Below are positions 9,505 through 21,125 of a stretch of 64,000 bases of DNA, in pieces. The first letter of the stretch is position 1. Every line of letters starts with the position of its first letter. Source of the stretch: Kalmusia sp. IMI 367209 (lineage: Eukaryota > Ascomycota > Dothideomycetes > Pleosporales > Didymosphaeriaceae). The notes beneath the pieces were generated by a model. The model had not been told where the DNA came from and ran no database searches. It worked only from the letters and a program-made list of their open reading frames with translations. A program made the translations under genes and the position numbers. The stretch spans positions 1,240,001 to 1,304,000 of the forward strand of contig JAPEUQ010000006.1 of the NCBI GenBank assembly GCA_027946365.1. Direction: 5' to 3'.

Positions 9505-10152
9505 GGCTTCTCACGGTGACGGATGGTCGGCGCAGGCCTGGGACGAGGGCGAGCACCGCATGGGCAGGTCTGGAGCCCTCTGTCGCTACGGGGCGCGGGC
9601 TCGTTCGCGCTCGAGGAGCTCCAAGTCGGAGCGTGGGCGAGGGGACGTAGCCTGCCGGGCGGGACGGTGGGGCGGAGATGGACCACGCAATGCCTCTGTG
9701 CAACGGGCGGGGTAGAAGGCAATCAGTGGTGATTCGGGAGCGCAGTGGTAGTGGTGCAGCGACAGTATGGGCGTATCGCGTCGGTGAGTGTGCCGTCTGG
9801 GTGCGTGTTGGAGGTTCAGTGTGCTGGGCTGCTTGCTTGCGCGGGCGGCGGAGCTCAGGTCGTGATAGGCCCGGTAATGAGTACAGGACGCTGGCACGAG
9901 TGAGGCCGCTAGATGCTGGCGATGGGCAAGCGCTGCGACAATCGAGTCACGGCGGGCGTAGGGCGACGGCTGGGGGAGAAAAGCAGACCGCGTTGCTGAA
10001 CGGACGGCTTTGGTTCTGAGTCTCTTGGGGGCTGCGCGAAGCTGAGGCTACTTCACGCACATCGCCTCACCGCGTTAGCGGCCAAAGGATGCACCTGTCT
10101 ACTTGCGCCTCCACCGCATCCGTTTTTTATAAATAAAACAAGACAACGAACC
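9505..10152. other. Divergent promoter region between arrestin-like gene and PPIL3
   Basis: 648 bp GC-rich interval between two divergent starts. Long antisense frames occur but show no domain. It probably holds both promoters. Confidence 0.5.
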
Positions 10153-10698
10153 ATGTCCGTCACCGTACGTTCTCGCACGCCTCGGCAATGCACTATGCTG
10201 ACTCCAAAGCAGCTACACACCACGCGCGGTGATATCAAGCTCGAAGTCTTCTGCGAATCCGTGCCCAAGACCGCCGAGAACTTCCTCGCCCTATGCGCCT
10301 CTGGCTTCTACGATGGCAGCCCCTTCCACCGCCTAATCCCCAACTTCATGGTGCAGACTGGCAGCCCATCCTCCGACCCTAAATCCAAGGGCTCAACGTC
10401 CATCTACGATACCGCCGACCAGCTGTTCGAGGACGAGATACGTCCGGCACTGAGACACAATGCGAGAGGGATTGTGAGCATGGCCAACAAAGGCCCCAAC
10501 TCAAACGGGAGCCAATTCTTCATCACCTTTGCGCCTGCGCCGCATCTGGACGGCAAGAACACAGTCTTTGGAAAAGTGCTTGAAGGCACCGAGGTCTTGG
10601 ACGGACTGGAGGGGCTGGAGGTGGACAAGAAGTCGCGACCCAAAGAGCGAGTGGAGATCAAAAACATCACTATGCATGCAAACCCTCTTGCTGGATGA
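10153..10698 (+). CDS. cyp10: Peptidyl-prolyl cis-trans isomerase, PPIL3-type cyclophilin, 165 residues
   Basis: Exon 1 is only 12 nt (10153-10164, MSVT). A 48-nt intron (GTACGT...AAGCAG) leads to exon 2, 10213-10698. The spliced start MSVT-LHTTRGDIKLEVFCE matches PPIL3 proteins closely, and the length is that of the family (about 161). The catalytic cyclophilin motifs FHRLIPNFMVQTG and NGSQFFITF are intact, and the tail HANPLAG is like the PPIL3 tail HANPF. PPIL3 is known as a spliceosome-associated cyclophilin in animals, and nuclear splicing is the likely site here. Reading the intron through gives 16 extra residues that break the N-terminal beta strand, so splicing is strongly favoured. 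The symbol is the one used for this class in aspergilli. Confidence 0.9.
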   Translation: MSVTVRSRTPRQCTMLTPKQLHTTRGDIKLEVFCESVPKTAENFLALCASGFYDGSPFHRLIPNFMVQTGSPSSDPKSKGSTSIYDTADQLFEDEIRPALRHNARGIVSMANKGPNSNGSQFFITFAPAPHLDGKNTVFGKVLEGTEVLDGLEGLEVDKKSRPKERVEIKNITMHANPLAG

Positions 10699-10853
10699 AC
10701 AAGGATGGATAGGATGGAAAGACTTAGGTTGTGCCAACGGGAAGCATGATATGTGACACGTCCTACGAATGATCAATTGCGGCCGTCGAAGCCTTGGTAT
10801 CTACACAAACTAAAGACCAGCTACGAAGAAAAGAGAAGGAAATCTAGCTCGCC

Positions 10854-12426
10854 TCATGTACCATTGGCTGTCTCGCCGTTGGTCGTCGCGCCATCGTTCG
10901 CCGCCGCCTGCTTGTCTTCATAGCCCTCTGTCTTCATGTCCTTGAGACCAAGATCCTCCTCTTCTTCCTCTGTTCGCTCGTACTCCTCGACCTTCATTTG
11001 AGCATCGGGCTCTGGTGCAGCAAAACTCTGTACATAGCTGCTTGCAAGCGGGTCCGAAAGCACGATGGTGAACTTGATTTCGCCATTGATGGCGGACGTG
11101 AGCTGGCCAAAGAAACCATCCCACTTATCTTTGGTCGCCGCGTCCATGGAGTCGCCACCATCTCCTACGTCGAAGATTGAGGACCGAAGATCGTCACGAA
11201 CTTGCGTGAGGAGACCCTCAATAGTGGTGAACCGGCCACCCAACGTTCCCGGCTCAACACTAAGGTGGAGTTCTGGGCATGACAAGGCGCATGATTCGGC
11301 CTTGAGAATATCCCTCGACAGGTCTTCTTTGTTCTGAACGGACACGGTAATGCGGCGTCCCTTGTCTGGCACCTCACCACCTGTCTTGACTTCGTTGCTT
11401 CGGTCTGGCGTGTTGTTAGCAGATGTTAGGTAAAACAATTTAGGTTCGGCTCACATCCACAGTGCTCGCAGACTGTGCTCATAAGTACAACTTGTTTGAA
11501 GTGAGGTATGTTGACCATCTTCATGTTCGTCGTGCAGGGGTTCGTGCATCCCGGGCAGGTCGCGGGGAAAGAGTAGACTTGGTTCTCTACAATGTCTTCT
11601 TCATCCACATTATTCACCATAGATCCGCCTGGCATCTGCGGATACATTTGGTTTGCTTGGTATTCTGGGCGTATTTCCGTGGGGGGGGCTTCGCCTGATG
11701 TGTCGCCTAGCCCAAGCGCAGCGTTCTGTTCAGGACTTCGAGGGTATTCGTGTCGGAAGTATTTCGCAGCTGTGTCTTGTATCGAAGGCTCGATCGATGA
11801 GTTGCCAGCAGGGTCATCCACGGTGATCTTGAAAGGGGTCCTGTTGCCAGTGGCCATGTCCTTCAATGTATCGATCACACCCTGAATCTTCTCGTAGATC
11901 TCGGGAATAACCTCTTTCCTCTCATCCTGCTTCTGTTCCAGATCTTGTGCGACCATGGATATAACTCCTTCTACGTTTGTAAGCTGCCCTCGGCCTTGTG
12001 GGATCTCTAAGTCGATATCCTCGACACGAAATACTGCGGTATCGCTCTTGACAATCTGTCGGCTTAGGTCCTCTGCGCTATCGATCCTCAAGGTGATTTT
12101 GACCCCTCGCTGCTGGATCTCCCCAGCAGGCTGTACTTCGGCGTTCTTCCAGCCGCAATCTGGACACTCGGACGACATGATAACGATCTCGCGGAAAAAA
12201 GGAATCTTGGTAAGTAGTAGTCGGGTAGAAGCCTTGACAATTAGCAGAGGCTAGTGAGGTTGGATTGATTGTGACTCACATCTTCTGAATGGCAGTTCAT
12301 GCACAGCGTCTCCTTGATCTCCTCAACGACCTTGGTACCATCGACGTCGGCTTCCTGCGCACTCGCCTCCGCCACTTTCCGACCCATGTCCTCGAACAAG
12401 TCTTTAGCAAGGCTCTGTTGCGCCAT
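10854..12426 (-). CDS. zpr1: Zinc finger protein ZPR1, 491 residues
   Basis: Minus-strand exons are 12426-12280, 12232-11455 and 11404-10854, with introns of 47 and 50 nt. ZPR1 binds translation elongation factor eEF1A (as a folding chaperone in yeast) and moves to the nucleus on growth signals. Both ZPR1 modules are present. Module 1 has a CMNC...CPDCGW zinc ribbon and a beta domain. Module 2 has CPGCTNPC...CEHCGYRSNEVK and its own beta domain. The two half-ribbons are joined exactly across the introns (the A-STRLLLTK and Y-RSNEVK junctions), which confirms the model. The tail is acidic (ERTEEEEED). It lies head to tail with the RNase P subunit gene, 297 bp apart. Confidence 0.93.
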
Positions 12427-12723
12427 CTTGAAGTTTACTGAGCTGAACAAGAAGAATAAAGACCAAAAGATGGTATGCGCTCAGCGTTGGGACTGCGTCG
12501 TCGAATTTTGGATTTTGGGCTGTGACGAAACGCGAAAGTTTTTGAGCCCCGCGTTGGTTGGCGGGGTCACTTCTAGTGCGATCTGGTGCTTTCCCTGCAG
12601 CTGATCCCTGTCACCTTCAGCCCTACCGCCAGAGTGCCAAAGTTCTGAACAGCTCGACTTTTGACGGCCTGCATCGGCAAGCTGCGACCCTTCATGCATC
12701 AAGCACAATCGCTTTCGCGATTC

Positions 12724-13314
12724 TTATTGCATAAAGTCCATGAGGTCTAGCCCAAGACCACCTTGTCCTGAGATCTGGGTCTTGTTTTTCTCAAGCATTG
12801 CTTGCAGCCCGCCTTTGCGGGACTTCCTCCTCTGCTTGCTCGTCGCGTTCGCCGACTTCATGATTTTGTTCTGATCTTCCTTAGCCTGTCTATCAGGGAG
12901 GCCGAGATCGGCGGCCTCGGCGATGTCATGCTGGACTTTTGAATTGACGTGTTTCGGCGCCCTCGACTGCAAGAATTGGACTGATTTGCGGTCACATCGC
13001 AGACATGTGTGCACGATTTGTTTCTTCGACGTTTTTGGCATCTCCGCGCGCCCCTTTTTTGCTGATGCTGTGTGAGATTGATGGGCCATGGAGCTTGACC
13101 ACCCTACGAGCAGTATGCTCCCGCAAGCACCGCAAATTTCGCGCCGCAGCGTGTCCCACTTCTTCCTAGCTCGCTGAAGGTCATTCTCTGTCTCTATGGC
13201 TGAGTAGGTGTAAGCTGAGGAAATGGTCGCAGAGACAGCCGGTGCAGAAGTAGCAAGCTGGTATGCTGCCTGTCTTAAGAAGTTGAGTCGAGCCTCAGAT
13301 GGGTCGGTAGCCAT
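12724..13314 (-). CDS. RNase P/MRP subunit of the Rpr2/Rpp21/Snm1 family, 196 residues
   Basis: Single exon from ATG 13314. An N-terminal alpha-helical part (FLRQAAYQLATSAPAVS) precedes a zinc ribbon made of ICGACGS and HTCLRCDRK, the four cysteines typical of Rpr2/Rpp21/Snm1 proteins. Basic segments follow (KQRRKSRKGG). Family members act in the nucleus as protein subunits of RNase P (tRNA 5' maturation) or RNase MRP (rRNA processing). From this sequence alone Rpr2 and Snm1 cannot be told apart. It is divergent from dbr1 with 259 bp between the start codons, suggesting a shared promoter. Confidence 0.8.
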   Translation of the reverse strand: MATDPSEARLNFLRQAAYQLATSAPAVSATISSAYTYSAIETENDLQRARKKWDTLRREICGACGSILLVGWSSSMAHQSHTASAKKGRAEMPKTSKKQIVHTCLRCDRKSVQFLQSRAPKHVNSKVQHDIAEAADLGLPDRQAKEDQNKIMKSANATSKQRRKSRKGGLQAMLEKNKTQISGQGGLGLDLMDFMQ

Positions 13315-13573
13315 GGATTCGGTTGGTGCAGAGGAAATGTTCGAAAACCGAGATGGATTCTTCGACTGTCATTGGCACAATCACGTGTTCGCTAGCAATG
13401 ACGCTAGCGCCTTTATTGAATCGCAGACAGAACCCTGAGTCCGTCACTTCCAATAGTATGAGGTGAGTCGCAATTACTTCGGCCTCTATCTCATCAACAT
13501 CCTTGTCTCTTCTGTGTCTCTTGAACGGACCCCACAGAGGCCTCAATCAGCGACGCAGTGGTCGACCAAGGGG

Positions 13574-15304
13574 ATGGCATCACTGACTCAATCTGCAGGA
13601 AGTGGCCTGCGCGTAGCGGTAGAAGGCTGTGGTCACGGGACATTGCATGAAATCTACGCTTCCGTCAAGAAGTCATGCGAGCTGAAAGGATGGCCCGGTG
13701 TAGACCTGCTGATCATTGGAGGCGACTTCCAGGTATGTTCAATGGCGACATAATACTCAAAATGGTCGCTAATAATACAGGCTGTTCGCAATGCGCACGA
13801 TTTGAAGGCTGTCTCTATGCCGGAGAAATACTACGCTATGCACGATTTCCATGAGTACTACTCGGGCGCACGCACCGCGCCCTACCTTACGATATTCATC
13901 GGAGGCAATCATGAAGCCAGCAATTACATGTGGGAACTGTACTATGGAGGGTGGGCTGCTCCTAATATTTACTACATGGGAGCGGCGAATGTTGTCCGAC
14001 TTGGTTCACTACGTATTGCCGGTCTCTCCGGGATCTGGAAAGGATATAACTACAGAAAACCGCATTACGAACGTCTGCCGTACAACAACGACGACGTGAA
14101 GAGCATATACCACGTTAGAGAGTTGGATACGCGCAAACTGCTTCAGCTCCGCAGCCAAGTAGATATTGGGCTAAGCCACGACTGGCCCAACGGTATGGAG
14201 TGGAAGGGCGATCATCGGCAGCTTTTCCGATTCAAGCCATACTTTGAACAAGACGCGAAAAATGGTTCCCTCGGAAGCGTGGCGGCGACTACAGTTCTGG
14301 AGCGGTTACGGCCTACGCACTGGTTTAGCGCTCATATGCATGCCAGATTCACAGCTATCTGGGAGCACCGAGATGCCCCAGTCTCTTCGACGATTGGATG
14401 TGAAGCTGGTGATGCCCCGAAGGCGTCTAATGAGAATGAGCTTCACTTGAATATGGATGATACGCATACGGTCTCAGCTCCCAAGAATGATGCCGAGATT
14501 GATCTTGACTTGGATGAAGAGGCTGATTTGGAAACATCGCCACCGACGAAAGTCGAAGATACTAACGGGCACACCCAAGATCAGTCGGCCGATCTTCGAG
14601 AATTCTTACCAGATTCTTTTGCACGTCCAGTCAAAGCCTCTACTTCCGCCTCCGCTCCTACTCTACCGTTTCCTCCAGAAATATCGAACAAGACGACCAA
14701 GTTTTTGGCATTGGACAAGTGCTTACCTGGCAGGCACTTTCTCCAACTCCTAGAGATAGCCCCTCTATCACCCAGCTCCGGCGATCATGAGCGACCCCTT
14801 AGGCTAGAGTATGATCGAGAGTGGCTGGCAATTACACGCGTCTTCGCTCCTGATCTACGTTTGGGCGATGCTGAAGCACGAGTACCCCAGGATATGGGCG
14901 ATGCTTACTATAGGCCATTGATTGAAAAAGAGATGGCGTGGGTGGACGAAAATGTCGTCAGGGCTGGAAAGATGATCATCCCAGAAGACTTTGCTATCAC
15001 AGCACCAGTGTACGACCCTGCCACGGGTATCAATGTTCCAGGAGGGCCGCAAGAGTATTCTAACCCACACACGCAAGCCTTTTGCGATCTACTACAAATC
15101 ACGAATGGTTTCCATGCGTCGAACGAAGAGCGGGCACGAATGATGCAACAGGGTCCTAAGCCGGACTCCGTCCGAGCCGAAAGAGGGGGCCGTGGTGGAT
15201 TCAGAGGTGGGTATAGAGAACGTGGAGGACGCGGCGGACGTGGCGGTGGAAGAGGTGGATTCAACGCCAATCGTGGTCGGGGCCGCGGTCGGAGTCGCTG
15301 GTGA
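13574..15304 (+). CDS. dbr1: RNA lariat debranching enzyme, 560 residues
   Basis: Exons are 13574-13732 and 13781-15304, with a 48-nt intron (GTATGT...TACAG) in phase 0. DBR1 hydrolyses the 2'-5' bond of excised intron lariats in the nucleus. Metallophosphoesterase motifs are in order: GCGHG near residue 19, GGDFQ near 50, GNHE near 93, SHDWP near 180 and SAHMHARF near 230. The C-terminal DBR1 domain contains CLPGRHFLQ and a conserved NPHTQAFCDLL segment. The last 45 residues are an RGG/GRG-rich tail, probably RNA-binding, longer than in yeast. A disordered acidic linker (about residues 265-330) separates the two domains. Confidence 0.93.
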
Positions 15305-16800
15305 GCCAACAAAGCGCTAACAGGCGCGAAAACTGCATGACTCAACTACGGTTTCTTGACGAGTATGCACATATCGAGGGTTTCAATAGCAGCATCTATT
15401 GTTGCACATGGCGAGTGGGACAAGCCAGTACTTTAGCCTATATCAAAACACGACACCGTGTCAGTCACACTAGGAGGTGCGATGTTCCGTGTTCCACGAG
15501 CTGTCAATGCATGTCGGTAAATATGACGCCCATCTGGAGAATTGCGGTACCCTAAAGCGGACCCTGCCGCATGCTTAGATGGTCCCGCATGTGGGTATTC
15601 CGACCCAGGGTGTGCGACACTATCTAACGGCTCGCTGCGCGATGATGTCGATGAACATGAAGAAGAGCAAAGAACAGAAATTGCATAGTGCACCGTTCCA
15701 GTAACTCCGAGGACCCCATTAGCTGGACAGCGCAGCTGGGCGCAAATATTGGAATTGCTTCGGGAAGTTGGGCCAAGGCCGGCATCGTGACAGCGGCCTA
15801 CGTCATTGGCTGTGGGGACGCACGGGGCCAGGCGCAGTTTGCCCACGCACGCGACGACGACGACGACGCCGACGACGAGCTTTCCCGGCGACGGTGGCAC
15901 TATGGTGGTGAGAGTGCGACCTGTAGGCGCGGACTCTTAATGCTCAGATCTTATAGACGGCAGTTCGGTGCGGAAGATGCGGTCGATCGCGCTGATCGTT
16001 GTGGCACACCCACGCACACAAGGTGCGCGTGTGCGATTGTGGCGAACAGCATTGCGACTGCCTGGCGTGCGCGGCGGAGCACCGAGCGTCGCTGCTTGTG
16101 GGTGGCCGCGACAGCACACTGAAGTCTGAAGTCCGTTCCTCGCTCTTTGTTCGCGTCCGCGTCGTCCGACCTTATCAATCGGTCGCTCGGGTAGCAGTGT
16201 CGAGTTGTCTTCGCATGTGTGTTTCTATTTCTGACTGGCCGCACTGTGAGACGGGACATAGAACGTTATTTCCACCGGTTCTGCCCGCGTGCGTGGTCTG
16301 GCCTACGGGCCTGAGCGCCCATCTAGAGACTCCACCTCCGTCATCCTGGCCGCCAGGGATTCGAGACTGTGCGATCGGCACCGAAAGACCCTGAAGAGCA
16401 ATCCTTACCCTAGACCCCGCCATGAATGGTTGTGTCCGCGTGCTCCTTCATCCCGCCTTTAAAAATCTGCTACCTGCCCCTGGTTTGTCTAGCCCATATC
16501 ATTGTCTACCCCTTCACTTAAGCCAGCCTTCAAGCCTTCGTTTGGTTACTCAACATTGAATTGCCCCTTGGTGTTGCCGCACTACACCCGTTCAAGCATC
16601 CATCGTTTCCAGAGTCTGGACCGTTGGTCGCATGGTCGAATAGTCCACAAGTGCCACTTCGCCGATCGTTTCGGATACACACATATCATATACCTGGCCT
16701 TAATCGCAAAACATTTTTGTACATATTTGGAGCTACAAACTACGCCTCGCACCTTGAACAGCAATCATCTTGCGCTTCATCTTACAAGTCAACATACAGC
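15305..16800. other. Intergenic and probable long 5' leader of the gene at 16801
   Basis: No supported gene. A GAC-rich run (gacgacgacgacgacgcc) lies at 15852-15870. From about 16440 the strand is pyrimidine-rich with short introns or leader-like sequence, consistent with the promoter and 5' untranslated region of the next gene. Confidence 0.4.
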
Positions 16801-17055
16801 ATGACTTCGACAAAGTTCATTGAGATCCTCGAGCCCACTCAGGCACCAACATACACCCATCCTCACCTCAACGTCTCTCTCGATGACATCCTCCGAGAGG
16901 GGCGCGAGCGGTCTGCTTCCGAGTCATCGGCCTCCTCCCAGCCCCAAAGCCCCGATAACAGTACTCCGAAATCGCCCACGGAAGACAAGAACGCCAGCAG
17001 CTTCAAACGTCGAGCATTCACGCTTGGAAGCAAAAAGGGGAGGCGGGCATCTTGA
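16801..17055 (+). CDS. Small Ser/Pro-rich basic-tailed hypothetical protein, 84 residues
   Basis: ATG 16801 follows AACATACAGC, a plausible fungal start context. The protein has a short ordered start (MTSTKFIEILEP), a LNVSLDDILREGRERS helix, then a Ser/Pro-rich disordered part and a basic end (FKRRAFTLGSKKGRR). No domain, signal peptide or membrane segment was seen. The composition and the SLDDILREG motif look selected rather than random, but the gene is not recognised. An in-frame TTG start at 16561 would add leader sequence and is unlikely. Confidence 0.5.
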   Translation: MTSTKFIEILEPTQAPTYTHPHLNVSLDDILREGRERSASESSASSQPQSPDNSTPKSPTEDKNASSFKRRAFTLGSKKGRRAS

Positions 17056-18131
17056 ATCCTTCTGCCTACCCCTGGCGACCTGAACGACCCACAGGACTCT
17101 TACCCCAACACCTACACTCCCACCATCACCATTCCGACACTATCACAATCAAGTGTTGGAAGTGTCCGAATCGGATCCAAGAACTCCGAGAAGTTCAACC
17201 ACCGACGTTTCAGTCGATGACACTTGGGCGCGCAGCGCTATTCAACACCACCGTTCCTTCGGTACATGTACGCAACGCCACCAACACGCGGCAGCCGCGT
17301 GGTGTTACCGTGTGACCATTTCACTTCGAACACGAATACCACCCCTAATCACATCCGATAATTCGTTCCCGGCAACAAGGCCCAAGGAACCGTAAAAGTC
17401 ATGCATGTCAGAAGCGTTCAGAGCATTCGAATCAAGTATTATTAGCGAGCGATGGATTGAAGAATGAATAGCAGACCCTTTGTAATACGCTACATGCGTT
17501 TAATCAAGTCAATATTACGACATCTTATCTCTCTACATGCTTTTTATAATTGCGTGCAGTCGTTCTCGTCTTCGCGTTCTTTTAATGCAAGCTGTTGCTT
17601 CTGCTAATGCTCGCCGTCAATATACACCGAATGATCCCTAAATCTACCAGATACTTCCCACTCCAATAACACTGAGCTCTAATACTGAATATACACTATA
17701 CTACTTTATTCATAGTCCAGATTGTTACAAACAAGCAAGAAGTCCTTCGCCTCACATGTATCGTTCAATCGATCCGTTAGGTATACATGACAGCAATGAA
17801 ACTCACCGTGGAAGTTTGTAGGGTCTGTTAGTCTGTAATAAAATAATATTGACGTTACGAAAACCCTTGAACTCTCAACCAACATGCCGGTGCGTATCAA
17901 TGCGACGCACGATCGAGAGGAGCAACTTTTCCAAATCACGCAAAAAAAGGGTTCGACAGGCAAACATCACAGCAACAAGAGATCGGCCAACTTTTCCGCA
18001 TCTAATTCAGGCCATACATGTAGCACGGCACCTGCTAAAGCACAGCAATAACACCTTGGTATTCGCATACTCGTTCGTTCGGTCGCTTGGCAACTGGCGC
18101 AACACGTCTCGTCATAACACTGGCATAACGC
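17056..18131. other. Intergenic: 3' regions of two convergent genes
   Basis: AT-rich interval between the 84-residue gene and tma7. No supported gene was seen. It probably holds both 3' untranslated regions. Confidence 0.4.
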
Positions 18132-18497
18132 TCATTTCTTCTTGCCGGACTTCTTGATACCTTGCCCTCCAGTGTTCAGAGGACCCTTTCCGCCGGCCTT
18201 CTTAGCCATCTCCTCGCGTGCCTTCTTGTCTGTATCTGTGTCAGCCCCCGCTCTGTGCGATTCCCTCGACTTTCTGGCGATGCGCTGGTCGTCGGTCATG
18301 GTATGTGATCACACACCAGCTTGTTGCTTCGCCTGAAAAGCCTTGTCGTCGTCGTCTAGCTCCTTCTTCGCCGCCTTGGGCTTCTTGTTGTGGATCGGGT
18401 TCGTGCCGGCTGGCGTTAAATGTCAGCTTTGGGAAATTCGTACAGATATTTTGCGCGATGGAAAAGGAGAACACGTACCTCCTTGTCCTGAAGGCAT
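18132..18497 (-). CDS. tma7: Translation machinery-associated protein 7, 69 residues
   Basis: Minus-strand exons are 18497-18479 (19 nt), 18409-18317 and 18229-18132, with introns of 69 and 87 nt. The spliced protein starts MPSGQGAGTNP, has the lysine-rich KKPKAAKKELDDDDKAFQAKQ core and ends KGPLNTGGQGIKKSGKK, the hallmark of TMA7 (about 64-69 residues). In yeast Tma7 associates with ribosomes and its loss affects translation. No exon alone exceeds 33 codons, so the gene is invisible to simple frame searches. The intron 1 acceptor was chosen by frame and leaves a slightly unusual AGTNPIHN segment. Confidence 0.88.
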
Positions 18498-21125
18498 CTT
18501 GGCAGCGGGTGAGGTCGAGGGTCTGGTTGCGGCGGTAAGAGTTGGATGGAGTTTTGCTCAGGCGGCGGTGATGGTTAGGCGCTTGCGGTGAGTCTCGACC
18601 GAAAAGGTGGGGAGATTGTGGCGCGGGTAAAAGTGGCGCTGCCGTGTGACGAACATCACGTGTAACCCTAACAGATATGGCGAGTGACGAGAAGAAACTC
18701 TATGACATTAATGCTTTGACTTTCCCAGAGCATGTGATACACATAGAAGACTGTCTCCAATATCAAAACTTTTGAATGAATATAGACAATCATTGTCACC
18801 ACAAGTCACTAGAAAAGTATTAGCAATAGCCTTCTGCCATTCCCCACGCACTCTTATACCATTCGGAAACTCTGCCATATCGCTGAATTTGCTCGACTAC
18901 AAGCTGGGGTAACATAGCTTTGTCTACTATTCCCCGAGGCTATTATGGGTTAGTCGTGATGCCTCTTTTATATTGCCAAATCTTAATACAAGTCGTGTGA
19001 GCAGCTCTTCGCACTTGAGGAATGGGTTTCTCCGTGTCGCTCTCCGATGCGGTAATTTGGAGAACCGCGGCCTAACCCGTCGATAGCGACGACCCTATAT
19101 GTCCTTCAGAAAATCAAATTCCTCCCTCCATAACTCATCGTGAGAACCGCCTCGCGCATTGATTATGATTTCGAGTCCCTCGTGATTTAGATTAGTGAGT
19201 CGCGCGAAGGCTTCGTAAACGTATTTGATGTGCTTATGTCGATTTAGTTCACGATATTTGCGGCTGCTATATATTATTGCTGCATACAAATCATTGATGA
19301 GCGCGCCTAGAGTAGATCAGTCGTTTAGGTACGCATTTTCCATTCAAGGAATTACTCAAGCTTCAAAATCCATGTGTAGGGATCAGCCGATGCACTTCTG
19401 TAGATACGGACTGGATGCGGCTTCCAAGAGAGCCCGCCAGGTTGATCCAACCTCATAAATGGTGAACGGCAAGTCAATATTCGCGTACGTGTGTCGGCGC
19501 ATTTTATTCAGCTTGGAATCTTCAAAACGAAGGCGGAAGCGAACGCAAGGCAAAGGCCATGAGTCCTCATATCCCGTATACCGTTGCAATGGGTTGGCAG
19601 TGTACTATCTATCTGAATCACTAAGCTCTTGTCGTGAGAAACTAGCAAATGTAAGGATCCAAAGCTCTTTCTGCTTTGCCACGGTCCTGATTAGGATGTC
19701 CCGAAGAACTGTCTGTATTCGGCTTGGAAATATCCTCGGCTTTTGCACCCTATTTGCTGCCCGGCCACTTATCAAAGCCGGATCATAAAGCCGGCTGTAT
19801 ACTTAGGACTTTATCGTTGAGTTCAGAGCGTATCCGTGTACTGCCATCCTTGTAGATGGGCAGGGAAATGTTCAAGACTTCCACTCGTGAAAAATATAGA
19901 GCGTCATCACAGTAGTCTCCAGTATGTCATTTGTCCTGTCCAGCGCTTCCTGTGCCTCCAGTGGACTTGGGATACTAAAGTACGTATGAATGGGATCGCG
20001 TTGACACCGCATAGCGGGAGCATGGTAATAGCAGCTTTCTCTGGATTTCCTATATATTTGAAACACGGATTCCATAGCCTCGCTTTCGTCGCAACCTCTG
20101 TTGTTTTTTTCTGTCCCTAGGAAACACGTGTTTCGTATTGCACTTGCGCCTGTTCCTCATTGTAATTGTTGTCTCATGGCTGGCAAAAAATATTCGGAAA
20201 ATTCGCAATGTTTCTACAACGAGAGCGAGTGCCATGAACGAGTATGCCTGTCATTCGGCAGATCATATCAGAGCATCCTAGGCTTTAGTCATTCGTTGTT
20301 GTAATTCGCAAGTCGAATTGATTATATTAACGATTAAAATTCGGGAGGGCTGGACCGAGTCCTAGAGCGCCATTGCGCTCGCCTGAACCACCTGACTTTC
20401 GCAGTGCCTCCAGCACGGCAAAAACATTCCGAGCACACTCCAGAAGGAAGGGTGTAGCGGTCGGCAAAGCACAAGACTGTCGGACATCAGCCAAAAGCTT
20501 CACTGGGCCGCCTCAAGCTTCACAAAGCTTGTGACCTCTGCACATGTTGGTGCCCTCTCCGTGCCTGCTGCAATCTTTACCCTATCAGGGTAAATCTCCA
20601 CACGACCCTAGTACCCTAAGCCGCTACGCCGCGAACTAAACGCTCGCCTCGACGGAACTAACCGCAAATGACACCCACCTCTATCGTCTCGGTCGTTGTT
20701 TCATTCGTGGAAAATCGTCGCCCGCAAGTCCACCAAGTGTGAAGCCCACGATCACCGACCGTCGAGCCCAGCGTGTGGAGGCCCGCAATGTCTCTGGGGC
20801 CCCAGATCCAGCCATTGCACACTAGAGTTGCGTGTTCAAGCGGAAGATTCGTGGGTTGAGGTCGAGGAAAGGCGCTGATTCGTGTAATTACTGACAGGCC
20901 ACGGATGTAGGAATCCCAGAACCTGGTTATCGCTGCGTACCCGCGTCTTGGGGAAGAGCATGGACTCCAGATATGTGGGTACGCTTTGCATGGGGCATCT
21001 TTATAAGTAAATGAGAGCGGTCTGCATGTGTTGATTTTCCTTTCGGCAGCGCTGCTTTGCGTTCTCTTTGTCCTGTTGTGAAAGGTCGTTCTTTTGTCAA
21101 AAAGTGTTTCGAAACATCCGCCACC
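18498..21125. other. Long intergenic region upstream of the sugar transporter
   Basis: 2.6 kb without a convincing gene, except for a possible relic at 19095-19589. The 500 bp before the transporter start contain no domain-bearing frame and are the likely promoter. Confidence 0.4.
19095..19589 (-). pseudogene. Possible relic of a 2EXR/F-box-like protein gene
   Basis: Two minus-strand open pieces with protein-like composition lie close together: 19589-19383 (RLRFEDSKLNKMRRHTYANI...) and 19289-19095 (YAAIIYSSRKYRELNRHKHI..., ending FDFLKDI). The second can be extended upstream in frame to a CTACTCTAG acceptor at about 19309, but no good donor joins it to the first, which ends in a stop. The alternation of charged helix and LTNLNHEGLEIII strand recalls C-terminal parts of fungal F-box/2EXR proteins. 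Identity is uncertain. Confidence 0.25.

Noticed and set aside
9228..9650. Plus-strand frames over the arrestin-like gene start
   Set aside because: Antisense to the first exons and promoter of the arrestin-like gene; no domain.
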